Source of the DNA: Thiotrichales bacterium
GTDB lineage: Bacteria; Pseudomonadota; Gammaproteobacteria; Thiomicrospirales; Thiomicrospiraceae
Direction of reading: 5' to 3'
NCBI GenBank assembly: GCA_014763835.1
Contig: JACXUQ010000007.1
Span: 1 to 18,056 of the forward strand
Length of the DNA stretch: 18,056 nucleotides
Part shown: in pieces, positions 1 through 7,853 of the stretch
Layout: each line of letters begins with the position of its first letter
How positions within the stretch are numbered: the stretch's first letter is position 1
Position numbers and translations under genes: made by a program
The notes under the pieces: generated by a model
The model's database searches: none
What the model saw: the letters and a program-made list of their open reading frames with translations, nothing else
What the model was told of the DNA's origin: nothing

Positions 1-72
1 GCCCGACGGCAATGTGGAATTCTCATCCTCTGTATCAGCAAAAAACAGACTGGTTTGTTGACTGGCATGCAT
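1..72 (-). CDS. Partial gene start downstream of lpxB, possibly rnhB (ribonuclease HII)
   Basis: An ATG at 72-70, four bases after the lpxB stop, opens a frame that stays open for 24 codons to the window edge (it begins MHASQQTSLFFADTEDEN). A second ATG at 68-66 opens another frame that is also free of stops, so the frame is not certain. No good ribosome binding site is visible before either. In many gammaproteobacteria the gene after lpxB is rnhB, whose first residues are poorly conserved and whose diagnostic GVDEVGRG motif would lie outside the window. The identity is therefore an inference from gene order only. Confidence 0.35.
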   Translation of the reverse strand, partial: MHASQQTSLFFADTEDENSTLPSG

Positions 73-76
73 GGAG

Positions 77-1279
77 TTATGAGCGTCCTGGCGATGGCAA
101 TCCAGCCCATTCAATAATGGCGTCACTGGCAAGTTCGGAGGCGTTCTGTTTCAGCGCGATATGCTGTTTTTCAAAGGCACTTATTTGACGCTGGCGGCGC
201 TGCGGATTATCAATCAGCTGATTGATCTCACCTGCAATCTTGTCGGGAGTAGCATCCTGTTGGATGAACTCAATAACCAGACTTTCACCCGCTAAAATAT
301 TGGGTAAACCAATCCACGGGGTCGTAGCCAAGCGTTTCATAATCCAATAGGAGAGCGGATGGATTTTAATTGCCAAGACCATGGGACGTTTTAACAAGGC
401 GCATTCCAGAGTAGCTGTACCCGACGTTACAATCGCCTGGTCGCAGGCCTCCAGAACGGTCTGTGACTGTTGGTCATAGAGGTGAATCTTGAGTGCTTGC
501 CCGAATGTACCAACCGCCTGTTCTATGCGCTGACGGGCTTTCTGGTGAATGCAGGGAACGATGAAATGCATGTCAGGATGTTTTTGTTGAATCAATGACG
601 CAGCCTGAATATAAACGTCTGCCATGCGTTCAATCTCGCTCATGCGCGAGCCCGGAAGGATGGCGGTGATATTGGCATCATTCGGTAACCCAAGCTGCTG
701 ACGGGCTGCCTTTTGATCCGGATGCATAGTAAATCGGTGTGCCAATGGATGGCCGACAAATTTAACCGGAATGCCATAGCGGTGGTAATAAGGCGGTTCA
801 AACGGAAATAGCACTAAAACACCATCCACGCTGCGTTTTATCTTCAACAAACGTTTCTCACGCCACGCCCAAATAGATGGGCCGACGTAATGAATTGCCG
901 TAATACCATGCTCTTTTAAGCGGGATTCAATTCTGAAATTAAAGTCGGGGGCATCAATCCCGATAAAGACATCCGGGCTCAACTCTAGCAAATGTTTTAT
1001 TGCTTGCTTACGCAGCTGTAACAGCTCTGGCAGGTGTTTGAGCACCTCGAAAAATCCCATAACGGAGAGCTTTTCCATTGGCGCCCAGCTTTCAAACCCC
1101 TGTGCGATCATTTTAGGACCACCGATGCCGACAAAACGCGCCTGAGGATAACGTCGCTTCAGAGCGGCAATCAAATCAGCACCCAGAGTGTCTCCCGAAG
1201 CCTCTCCTGCCACCATGGCAATAACAGGCGCAGGCAGATGCTCTTTTTGAGACACGACGGAACTAGCGAACAATGCCAC
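77..1279 (-). CDS. lpxB: Lipid-A-disaccharide synthase LpxB
   Basis: LpxB is a peripheral inner-membrane glycosyltransferase (GT19) that joins UDP-2,3-diacylglucosamine to lipid X to give the lipid A disaccharide. The family hallmark VAGEASGD is at residues 23-30, followed by conserved GIDAPDFN, HYVGPSIWAWR, FPFEP and GSR blocks, and the SGTATLE segment near the C-terminus. At 400 residues from the GTG at 1279 it is slightly longer than the roughly 380 of E. coli. That start overlaps the lpxA stop by 17 bases and has no clear Shine-Dalgarno. A TTG at 1273 or a GTG at 1255 would give a length closer to the family; there is no ATG before the VAGEASGD motif except the one immediately preceding it, which would be too short. 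It is the penultimate or last gene of the envelope operon. Function is secure; only the start is open. Confidence 0.96.
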   Translation of the reverse strand: MALFASSVVSQKEHLPAPVIAMVAGEASGDTLGADLIAALKRRYPQARFVGIGGPKMIAQGFESWAPMEKLSVMGFFEVLKHLPELLQLRKQAIKHLLELSPDVFIGIDAPDFNFRIESRLKEHGITAIHYVGPSIWAWREKRLLKIKRSVDGVLVLFPFEPPYYHRYGIPVKFVGHPLAHRFTMHPDQKAARQQLGLPNDANITAILPGSRMSEIERMADVYIQAASLIQQKHPDMHFIVPCIHQKARQRIEQAVGTFGQALKIHLYDQQSQTVLEACDQAIVTSGTATLECALLKRPMVLAIKIHPLSYWIMKRLATTPWIGLPNILAGESLVIEFIQQDATPDKIAGEINQLIDNPQRRQRQISAFEKQHIALKQNASELASDAIIEWAGLPSPGRS

Positions 1280-2033
1280 GCTCGGAATGCTTAAGGAAAG
1301 TAATTAAATCGGCTAACGTGTTGCTGCTATCATTCAGGGTTTCAAGCTGCTCAATGGCATCTTGCAGCTTGAAGCCGCTACGATACAGCGTACGGTAGGC
1401 TTTTTTGACCAGACTCATCTGTTCGGCAGTGAATCCACGACGTTTTAAGCCTTCAAGATTGATGCCGCGTGGTTGTGCCAAATTACCTGACACCACCACA
1501 AAATTGGGAATATCCTGATTGACGACGCTTCCCATTCCGCAAAAACTATGCGCACCGATTTTGCAGAATTGATGAACCAACGTGTAACCGCCCAGGATTG
1601 CCCAGTCCGATACGGTGACATGGCCGGCCAGTGCAACCGCATTGGCAAAAATGCACTGATTGCCGATCACGCAGTCATGGGCAATATGCACGCCCGCCAT
1701 CACCCAGTTATTGTTACCAATACAGGTTTCGCCACGATCCTGTACGGTGCCACGATTGATGGTAACGTTTTCACGAAAGGTGTTGTTGTTGCCGATCACC
1801 AGTGTAGTCGCTTCACCAGCATACTTTTTGTCCTGTGGCGCACCGCCAATGCTGCCAAAAGAATAGAAATGGTTGTTCTTACCGATTTGGGTTGGTCCGC
1901 AAATGACAACATGTGCCTCTAGGATAGTACCTTCATCGATAGATACCTCTCCTTCAATCACACAATAAGGACCAATCTTGACGCCTTCGGCAATCCGTGC
2001 CTTAGGGTCAATAAGAGCGGTAGCGTGGATCAA
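1263..2033 (-). CDS. lpxA: UDP-N-acetylglucosamine acyltransferase LpxA, TTG start
   Basis: LpxA catalyses the first step of lipid A synthesis in the cytoplasm, moving an R-3-hydroxyacyl chain from ACP to the 3-OH of UDP-GlcNAc. The protein (256 residues) is a left-handed beta helix of hexapeptide repeats followed by a helical C-terminal domain with the NLEGLKRRGF block. The catalytic histidine is H119 in HIAHD, equivalent to E. coli H125, with H116 and H154 (VHQFC) also conserved. Residue 167, aligned without gaps to the E. coli chain-length ruler G173, is methionine as in Pseudomonas aeruginosa, which predicts 3-hydroxydecanoyl (C10) transfer. The start is TTG at 2033-2031. It aligns with the E. 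coli N-terminus and is preceded by AAAGG inside the end of fabZ with an eight-base spacer. It lies three bases after the fabZ stop. Confidence 0.97.
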   Translation of the reverse strand: MIHATALIDPKARIAEGVKIGPYCVIEGEVSIDEGTILEAHVVICGPTQIGKNNHFYSFGSIGGAPQDKKYAGEATTLVIGNNNTFRENVTINRGTVQDRGETCIGNNNWVMAGVHIAHDCVIGNQCIFANAVALAGHVTVSDWAILGGYTLVHQFCKIGAHSFCGMGSVVNQDIPNFVVVSGNLAQPRGINLEGLKRRGFTAEQMSLVKKAYRTLYRSGFKLQDAIEQLETLNDSSNTLADLITFLKHSERGIVR

Positions 2034-2036
2034 TTT

Positions 2037-2474
2037 TTATACCTTTCTTTCAGCACACAATAAATCAGCAGAGGCAATGATTTTGCCATCTACTTTTGTC
2101 ACACATTCAAATTTCCAAATACCGCGTTTATTACCCAGCGCTTTAACTTCAAAGTCCAGGCGGTCACCCGGTACAGCCGGTTGTCTAAAACGGCAATTGT
2201 CTACTGCGGCAAGATAATACATGGAAGTACCGTCCGGCTTCACGCCCTGGCTGCGGAAAGCAAGAATTCCCGTACATTGCGCCATTGCCTCGATAATCAT
2301 AACGCCCGGCATAATCGGGTTATTAGGGAAGTGTCCGGTAAATTGCGGTTCGTTAAAAGTGACGTTTTTATAAGCTTTAAGCGATTCACCTTCTACATAA
2401 TCCGTGACGCGATCCACGAGTAGAAATGGGTAGCGGTGCGGTAAATATTCAAAAATGTCTTTGACTTCCATCAT
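2037..2474 (-). CDS. fabZ: 3-hydroxyacyl-ACP dehydratase FabZ
   Basis: FabZ dehydrates 3-hydroxyacyl-ACP to trans-2-enoyl-ACP in type II fatty acid synthesis and competes with LpxA and LpxD for the same 3-hydroxyacyl-ACP pool, which explains its place between them. The hot-dog fold markers LPHRYPFLLVDRV and GHFPNNPIMPGV are present, with the catalytic pair H48 and E62 (IIEAMAQ) counted from the ATG at 2474. Two adjacent ATG codons (2474 and 2471) follow an AAAGAAG stretch and give 145 or 144 residues. An in-frame TTG at 2489 would add five residues but has no Shine-Dalgarno. The gene lies about 30 bases after lpxD. Confidence 0.96.
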   Translation of the reverse strand: MMEVKDIFEYLPHRYPFLLVDRVTDYVEGESLKAYKNVTFNEPQFTGHFPNNPIMPGVMIIEAMAQCTGILAFRSQGVKPDGTSMYYLAAVDNCRFRQPAVPGDRLDFEVKALGNKRGIWKFECVTKVDGKIIASADLLCAERKV

Positions 2475-2504
2475 GTCTTCTTTATCCAAATTATCAATGC
2501 AAGA

Positions 2505-3566
2505 TTAGAGATTTGAGTTCGTTTCAGTTGATTGTCGTTGCTTAATCAGCTCAATCTCTTGTTCAAGAGCCTTCAACTGTCGAGCCATTTTGTCCAACTG
2601 GCGTGAACGGACATTGTTTTTCTGCCATTCCGAAACCGGTATCGCCGGGAATCCTCCATAAACCCCGGGTTCCTTGAGGTTATGGGTAACGCCACCCTTG
2701 GCTAAAATATGCGTATTGTCTGCGACATAAATGTGTCCGGCAAATCCAGCTTGGCCAGCAACGGTACAATGCTTACCTAAGGTTGTACTGCCTGCAAATC
2801 CAACCTGACCTGCTATAGCGCAACCATTACCGAGTTGCACATTATGTGCAATATGAACCAAGTTATCGATTATACAGCCATCTGCAATAACGGTGTTTTC
2901 TATTGCACCGCGGTCAATCGTACAATTATTACCGATTGAAACCCCTTCCCCTATGATGACCTTACCAATTTGGGGCACCTTGATCCACGTGCCACGATGG
3001 TTAGCCCAACCAAAGCCATCTCCACCAATCACCGTACCCGCTTCAATAGTAGAGTTGTTACCTATTTCACAATGATGCATCACGACGACATTGTGTCCTA
3101 TCTTGCAGTCGGCACCTATGACGACTTTATCTTCCAGTACACAGCCCGCCATAATGACTGAATTGTCGCCGATAACAACATTCTCGCCAATAGTGGCGTG
3201 CGCCATAATCGTGACATTATTGCCTATCTGTGCGCTTAAAGCGATGACCGCTGTATGGTGAATGCCGGGAGATGGTTGCGGTGTCGGATTCAATAACTGA
3301 GCAACAACCGCGTAAGCATAATATGGATTGTCAACGACCAACGCTGCGCAAGGGCAGTGTTCACGGCTTTCAGCTTTTAATATGATTGCGGAAGCAGCAC
3401 TGCCCTTCAATTGAGGGAGACGTTTTTTGTCGGACAAAAAGCTGATCTGCCCGGTCTGGGCCCGATCTAAACCTGCAATTTGATTGATCTCGATATCTGG
3501 ATCACCTTCCAATACGGCGACAATCCCACTCTCTGTTAGATGATTAACTATATCTTTTAAACGCAT
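2505..3566 (-). CDS. lpxD: UDP-3-O-(3-hydroxyacyl)glucosamine N-acyltransferase LpxD
   Basis: LpxD adds the N-linked 3-hydroxyacyl chain in the third step of lipid A synthesis, using acyl-ACP. The 353 residues divide into an N-terminal uridine-binding domain (about 1-100, with ISFLSDKKR), a hexapeptide-repeat beta helix (about 105-300) and a C-terminal helix (about 315-350) rich in charged residues. The catalytic histidine is H241 in VHIAHN, equivalent to E. coli H239, and GGDGFGWA and the EPGVYGG block are conserved. In an ungapped alignment, E. coli ruler residue M290 corresponds to G292 here, so chain selectivity may differ. The start is ATG at 3566; the preceding AAGATCT is only a weak ribosome binding site. 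It follows ompH by 35 bases, the usual skp-lpxD order. Confidence 0.97.
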   Translation of the reverse strand: MRLKDIVNHLTESGIVAVLEGDPDIEINQIAGLDRAQTGQISFLSDKKRLPQLKGSAASAIILKAESREHCPCAALVVDNPYYAYAVVAQLLNPTPQPSPGIHHTAVIALSAQIGNNVTIMAHATIGENVVIGDNSVIMAGCVLEDKVVIGADCKIGHNVVVMHHCEIGNNSTIEAGTVIGGDGFGWANHRGTWIKVPQIGKVIIGEGVSIGNNCTIDRGAIENTVIADGCIIDNLVHIAHNVQLGNGCAIAGQVGFAGSTTLGKHCTVAGQAGFAGHIYVADNTHILAKGGVTHNLKEPGVYGGFPAIPVSEWQKNNVRSRQLDKMARQLKALEQEIELIKQRQSTETNSNL

Positions 3567-3601
3567 CGCAGATCTTGAATGTTATTTAAAGCAGACGCTG
3601 T

Positions 3602-4138
3602 CTACTTATTAAAATTGGCTCGTTGTTTTTGACTGACTTCTTGCAGATGCTTCAGTACATCCTGCGTGACGTCCAAACGGTTATTGGTATAAGCAATACC
3701 CTCGTAAAGAATCAGATCGAATTCCTTTTCCTTGCCGATCGCTTTAATGGCATCGTTTACCAGCGTTTGCAATTTAGCCAGCTCTTCATTGCGGCGAAGG
3801 TTCAATAATTCCTGAATATCATTGCGACGACGTTGAATTTCACGTGTCATCATCGAGATTTCACGCTCTTTCGTCATTTGCTGACTTTCGCTCATCACGA
3901 CCTTATCTTTTTGATAATCGCTCTGTTTTTTTTCTAACTTGGTTGCCAATGCTTTGAGTTCTGCTTGCTGGGGCGCAAACTCTTTTTCCAGGTTAGCCGT
4001 AGCATCTTTGGCCTGCGGTGCTTGCTCAAGCAACAAGGCCACGTTGACAACGCCAAGTTTAACAGGCGCATCCGCCATGGCTTGCATTGACATACTGGCA
4101 AAAAAAACAGCTAAGACCCATTTACGAATATTAAGCAT
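3602..4138 (-). CDS. skp: Periplasmic chaperone Skp/OmpH
   Basis: The product is the OmpH/Skp family holdase that keeps unfolded outer-membrane proteins soluble in the periplasm and delivers them to the BAM complex. A Sec signal peptide is clear: MLNIRKWVLAVFFASMSMQAMA, with likely cleavage after AMA at residue 22-23. The mature protein starts with a short beta strand (VKLGVVNVALLL), continues into a long charged, glutamine- and lysine-rich coiled coil (about 45-125), and returns to a conserved C-terminal strand segment (FDLILYEGIAYTNNRLDVTQDVLKHL would be the pairing region). Length (178) is typical. The ATG at 4138 is preceded by AGGAAG about eight bases upstream. The gene lies directly between bamA and lpxD, as in most gammaproteobacteria. 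Confidence 0.94.
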   Translation of the reverse strand: MLNIRKWVLAVFFASMSMQAMADAPVKLGVVNVALLLEQAPQAKDATANLEKEFAPQQAELKALATKLEKKQSDYQKDKVVMSESQQMTKEREISMMTREIQRRRNDIQELLNLRRNEELAKLQTLVNDAIKAIGKEKEFDLILYEGIAYTNNRLDVTQDVLKHLQEVSQKQRANFNK

Positions 4139-4186
4139 TTATTCTTCCTGACTTTTTAAAAAATTTAAGGCTCTATAAAATTGCAA

Positions 4187-6490
4187 TTACAGCGGCACAC
4201 CCAAGTTGAACTGAAATGCCTGCAGTTTATCGTCTTTGGTATAACTTAAGGGTAGCGCATAACTAAACGAGAGTGGACCTACCGGCGTTATCCACGAGAA
4301 TCCAATCCCTGTGGAGGTTCTGAGTTCTGCTGCTTCGATGGATGAAAAATCATTAAAGACATTCCCCGCATCAAAGAATAGGCTGACACGCATATTACTC
4401 GAGTCTTCGACAAACGGCATAGGGAAGACAAGCTCTGCATTTGTAACCAAACGTGTATTGCCACCAATAGGTCGGTCGCTGCCTTGCGTGGTATAGTCAT
4501 AAGCAGGGCCAAGTGTATTTGGCTCATAACCGCGTACCGATCCGATTCCACCCGCATAGAAGTTTTCATAGAATGGCAGGTTTTGAGTACCACCCAATCC
4601 ATCACCATAGGCCAAGCCTAACTTCAGCTTCATCGTAAAATTATCCGTCAAAGGATAATACCACTTTTCATCCATAAATAGCTTGTAAAAAGCTGTATCC
4701 GAGGACAATGGCGCATTTACCTCTGCCGAGAGGCTGAAAGCCTGTCCACTACTTGGAAAATAAAAAGCGTTTTTGGTATCGTAACTCCAGCCTGCACTTA
4801 AAATTGCGGCTGTTTCCGTATCACCGTTATCTGCGATGTAACCATTACACACCGTAAAGCTATCCGCGCAGACCAAAGTTTGATGATTTAATTTAACACC
4901 ATAACTGATACGGCTATATTCGCTTAATGGATAGCCGAGGGACATACGTAAACCATAGTTATTGGTTGTATAGTCCGAAATCCCTAATTCATTAGCGTCG
5001 ATTTCACTCAGATAGAACCCCGCGCCAAGACTGACCCCGTCTGCAGTGAAATAAGGATTGGTCATCCCGATATCTGCTGATTTACGCGCACTAGAGGTGT
5101 TCACTTTGAAATCAAGCTGATTGCCGCTGCCGATAAAGTTCCGCTCGGAAACACCCACATTAAAGCTCACACCATCAATCTGCGAATAGCCGATACCCGC
5201 AGTAAATGAGCCGGTTGATTGTTCCTCAACCTTGACTATCAGGTCCACCTGGTCTGGTGCAACCCGCTTTGTTTCGATATCGGCCTTCGTGAAATAACCC
5301 AGACGGTTCAGTCGCGTGGTAGAACGTCTAACCTGTTTTAAAGAGTAAGGAGCGCTTTCAAGTTGACGCATTTCGCGGCGAATAACATAGTCTCGCGTTC
5401 TGGTATTACCTTCGATTTCTATGCGTCTGACATACACGCGGTCTTTGGGATCTACGTCAAATTTTAAGGCAACAGTTCGAGCCTCCTTATTAAGCACGGT
5501 ATCAGGTTTGACCTCTGCATAAGCATAGCTCTCTTCGCTTAAACGATCGCGAATGGCGTTCATTGTATTAATTACTTCACTGCGAGAGAAAAGATCATTT
5601 GGCTTAATCGATTCAAGACTGCTCAACTCTTCCGATGAAAGGCGTGTATCGCCCGTATAATCGATGCTGGCAATCGAGTATTGAGGCCCTTCACTCATAT
5701 TAATGGTAATGAACACCTTGGTTTTATCAACGGACAAACTCACTTGTGAAGAGCGAATTTCAAACTCAGCAAAACCTCTATCCATGTAATAGGATTTTAG
5801 GGTTTCAATATCAGCCTGCAGCTTTGGTTTGGAGTATTTGTCACCACCACCCAACAAAGTGCTGTCAGAAAGCGAAAGCAGCCCTTTGAGGCGCTTGTCG
5901 GAATAGGTGCTGTTGCCCACTAGATGAATACCGCCAATCGTTGCCGCCTCGCCCTCTTCCACTTCGATTTTAAGACTCACGCGGTTACGAGGCAGTTCTT
6001 CGCTGATAAATTTAACCTCGGCGGCATAATACCCTTGGTTCTGGTAACGACGCTTAAGATCGAGGATGACGCGATCCAATTCTGTTTGGTTAAAAATTCG
6101 ACCCTGCTTGATCCCCAATGAATTCAAGGCCTGCATAAAATCGTCAGTGGAAATCAGCGAGTTGCCCTCAATCTTGATGTCGGTAATCGACGGGCGCTCA
6201 ACCACTTTGACGACAAGGGTTCCTGTATCGCGCAAATAGAGCGAAACATCTTTAAAAAAGCCGGTTTTGTATAGTTTCTGGATGCTTTCCTGAATCAGAG
6301 ACTGATCAACCTCTTGACCGATTGAAATTGGTAAATAGGTGTTGATGGTTTCAAAACCAATGCGCTGAGAGCCTTCTACTTCGATCTTATCGACTGTAAA
6401 ACCGTAACTGACCGTTGCATTTGCCATTAATCCCAAGAACAGACCGTAGGCGACATTATGTTTAGAGCGTTTCTGTTTCATATTAACCAT
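4187..6490 (-). CDS. bamA: Outer membrane protein assembly factor BamA (Omp85)
   Basis: BamA is the essential core of the BAM complex, folding beta-barrel proteins into the outer membrane. A signal peptide (to about residue 30, ending ATVSYG) is followed by five POTRA domains (about 31-420; FTVDKIEVEGSQRI opens POTRA1) and a 16-strand barrel (about 425-767). The barrel has the conserved FYENFYAGGIGSVRGYEPN segment, containing the loop 6 VRGY motif. The last residues are FQFNLGVPL: the C-terminal strand ends in leucine instead of the usual aromatic residue. Two cysteines (codons 4870-4868 and 4849-4847) sit in what aligns to extracellular loop 4, while the loop 6 cysteine pair of E. coli is absent. 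The ATG at 6490 overlaps the rseP stop by eight bases; a second ATG at 6481 begins just past that stop. Neither has a strong Shine-Dalgarno, suggesting translational coupling. Confidence 0.97.
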   Translation of the reverse strand: MVNMKQKRSKHNVAYGLFLGLMANATVSYGFTVDKIEVEGSQRIGFETINTYLPISIGQEVDQSLIQESIQKLYKTGFFKDVSLYLRDTGTLVVKVVERPSITDIKIEGNSLISTDDFMQALNSLGIKQGRIFNQTELDRVILDLKRRYQNQGYYAAEVKFISEELPRNRVSLKIEVEEGEAATIGGIHLVGNSTYSDKRLKGLLSLSDSTLLGGGDKYSKPKLQADIETLKSYYMDRGFAEFEIRSSQVSLSVDKTKVFITINMSEGPQYSIASIDYTGDTRLSSEELSSLESIKPNDLFSRSEVINTMNAIRDRLSEESYAYAEVKPDTVLNKEARTVALKFDVDPKDRVYVRRIEIEGNTRTRDYVIRREMRQLESAPYSLKQVRRSTTRLNRLGYFTKADIETKRVAPDQVDLIVKVEEQSTGSFTAGIGYSQIDGVSFNVGVSERNFIGSGNQLDFKVNTSSARKSADIGMTNPYFTADGVSLGAGFYLSEIDANELGISDYTTNNYGLRMSLGYPLSEYSRISYGVKLNHQTLVCADSFTVCNGYIADNGDTETAAILSAGWSYDTKNAFYFPSSGQAFSLSAEVNAPLSSDTAFYKLFMDEKWYYPLTDNFTMKLKLGLAYGDGLGGTQNLPFYENFYAGGIGSVRGYEPNTLGPAYDYTTQGSDRPIGGNTRLVTNAELVFPMPFVEDSSNMRVSLFFDAGNVFNDFSSIEAAELRTSTGIGFSWITPVGPLSFSYALPLSYTKDDKLQAFQFNLGVPL

Positions 6491-7853
6491 TTGTTATACG
6501 CAAAATATCATTTGTGAGAGCAAGAATTGTCAAACCGAGTATCAAAACCAACCCAATCTGCTGACCAATTGCCATTGCCCGCTCATCCAGTGGAGAACCT
6601 TTAACCATTTCGATGACATAATAAAGTAAATGCCCCCCGTCTAATACCGGTATCGGCAAAAGATTGAGTATACCTAAACTTAGACTCAAAAGCCCAAGCA
6701 AGCCTAAAAAAGAGATTAAACCTGTCTGCAAAGCCTGGCCGGAGAATTGTGCGATGCTGACCGGACCCGATAAATGCTCAAGCCCTACATCCCCCATTAT
6801 CATCTTCTTGAGCATTTGCACCGTCATATTGGTTAGCTCGACACACTTGTCAAAACCTAATCTCATAGCAGGCAGCAATGCGTAACGTACCTCTGCAATA
6901 AAAGGTGCCATCGCATCCTCATCTACTTTGACCCCTACACCTAAGTAGCCGACGTACTCATTGCCGTTTTTTTGCTTGGCAAGATTAACCCACGTCGTAC
7001 GAGTTTGGCCTTGGCGAGCAACCACGATCTCGACACTTTCATCGGCTCGACTGCGTACGGTGTTAACCACATCCTGCCACGTTGCAATGGATACGCCGTC
7101 TATTGATCGGATCAAATCACCACTTTGAAGATCCGCTTGCGCCGCGGGTCCCTCTGCGGCAATATGGCCGATGACCGGTGCCACATCAATTTCAACAGGT
7201 TGAAATCCAAGAATGCTGAGCCAATTCTGCTTGTTATTGTTCATATCCAAGGAGGATAGCGGCAGGTCAACCTGTGCCAACTCGGCGGTTTGCAAGTTCT
7301 CAAGCTGCAAGCGCAAGTTAACCGCGTCATCCACCAAAGCCGCAAGAATTGCCTGATTTAACTCATGCCAGGTATGTACCAGCTGCTGGTTAGCCTGGAG
7401 CACCAACCAGGACTGTCGATTATCGGGAAGTGCTTCAGACAAGGCAGTATTGGCAATCGGTTGGTTAAAGATTGGTTTAAGCCCCGATACACCGATTATA
7501 TAAACTGCCGTGAAGACCAACCACGCAAACACGAGATTAATCAGCGGGCCGGCTGCGACTACGGCAAAGCGCTTATATACGCTTTGACGGTTAAACGCTC
7601 TTGCCAAATCCGCCTGCTCGACAGGCCCTTCCGCTTCATCTACAAATTTAACGTAGCCACCCAGGGGAATCAGTGCAATACGGTACTCGGTTTCCACGCC
7701 CTGTTTTTTCCACAGCGCAGGCCCGAATCCGATAGAAAAGCGCACCACCTTAATATTGAAAAAACGCGCTACCTGAAAGTGCCCCCACTCGTGAATGGTG
7801 ACCAAGATACCTATTACAACCACAAAACCTAGCAATGACCACAAAACTGTCAT
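6483..7853 (-). CDS. rseP: Site-2 intramembrane zinc metalloprotease RseP
   Basis: RseP cleaves membrane-embedded substrates after an initial periplasmic cut, releasing sigma-E from RseA in the envelope-stress response, and clears signal-peptide remnants. The zinc site HEWGH is at residues 21-25 in the first membrane helix and the third ligand is D405 in the VLDGGH motif; further C-terminal membrane helices follow. Between them lie two periplasmic PDZ domains: the second is clear (AAQADLQSGDLIRSIDGV) and the first is degenerate, as in E. coli. The chosen start is ATG at 7853, which overlaps the cdsA TGA in an ATGA junction and has GGAG ten bases upstream, giving 456 residues. A GTG at 7877 in the same frame would add eight unconserved residues inside cdsA. 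The dxr gene usually found between cdsA and rseP is missing. Confidence 0.96.
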   Translation of the reverse strand: MTVLWSLLGFVVVIGILVTIHEWGHFQVARFFNIKVVRFSIGFGPALWKKQGVETEYRIALIPLGGYVKFVDEAEGPVEQADLARAFNRQSVYKRFAVVAAGPLINLVFAWLVFTAVYIIGVSGLKPIFNQPIANTALSEALPDNRQSWLVLQANQQLVHTWHELNQAILAALVDDAVNLRLQLENLQTAELAQVDLPLSSLDMNNNKQNWLSILGFQPVEIDVAPVIGHIAAEGPAAQADLQSGDLIRSIDGVSIATWQDVVNTVRSRADESVEIVVARQGQTRTTWVNLAKQKNGNEYVGYLGVGVKVDEDAMAPFIAEVRYALLPAMRLGFDKCVELTNMTVQMLKKMIMGDVGLEHLSGPVSIAQFSGQALQTGLISFLGLLGLLSLSLGILNLLPIPVLDGGHLLYYVIEMVKGSPLDERAMAIGQQIGLVLILGLTILALTNDILRITNG

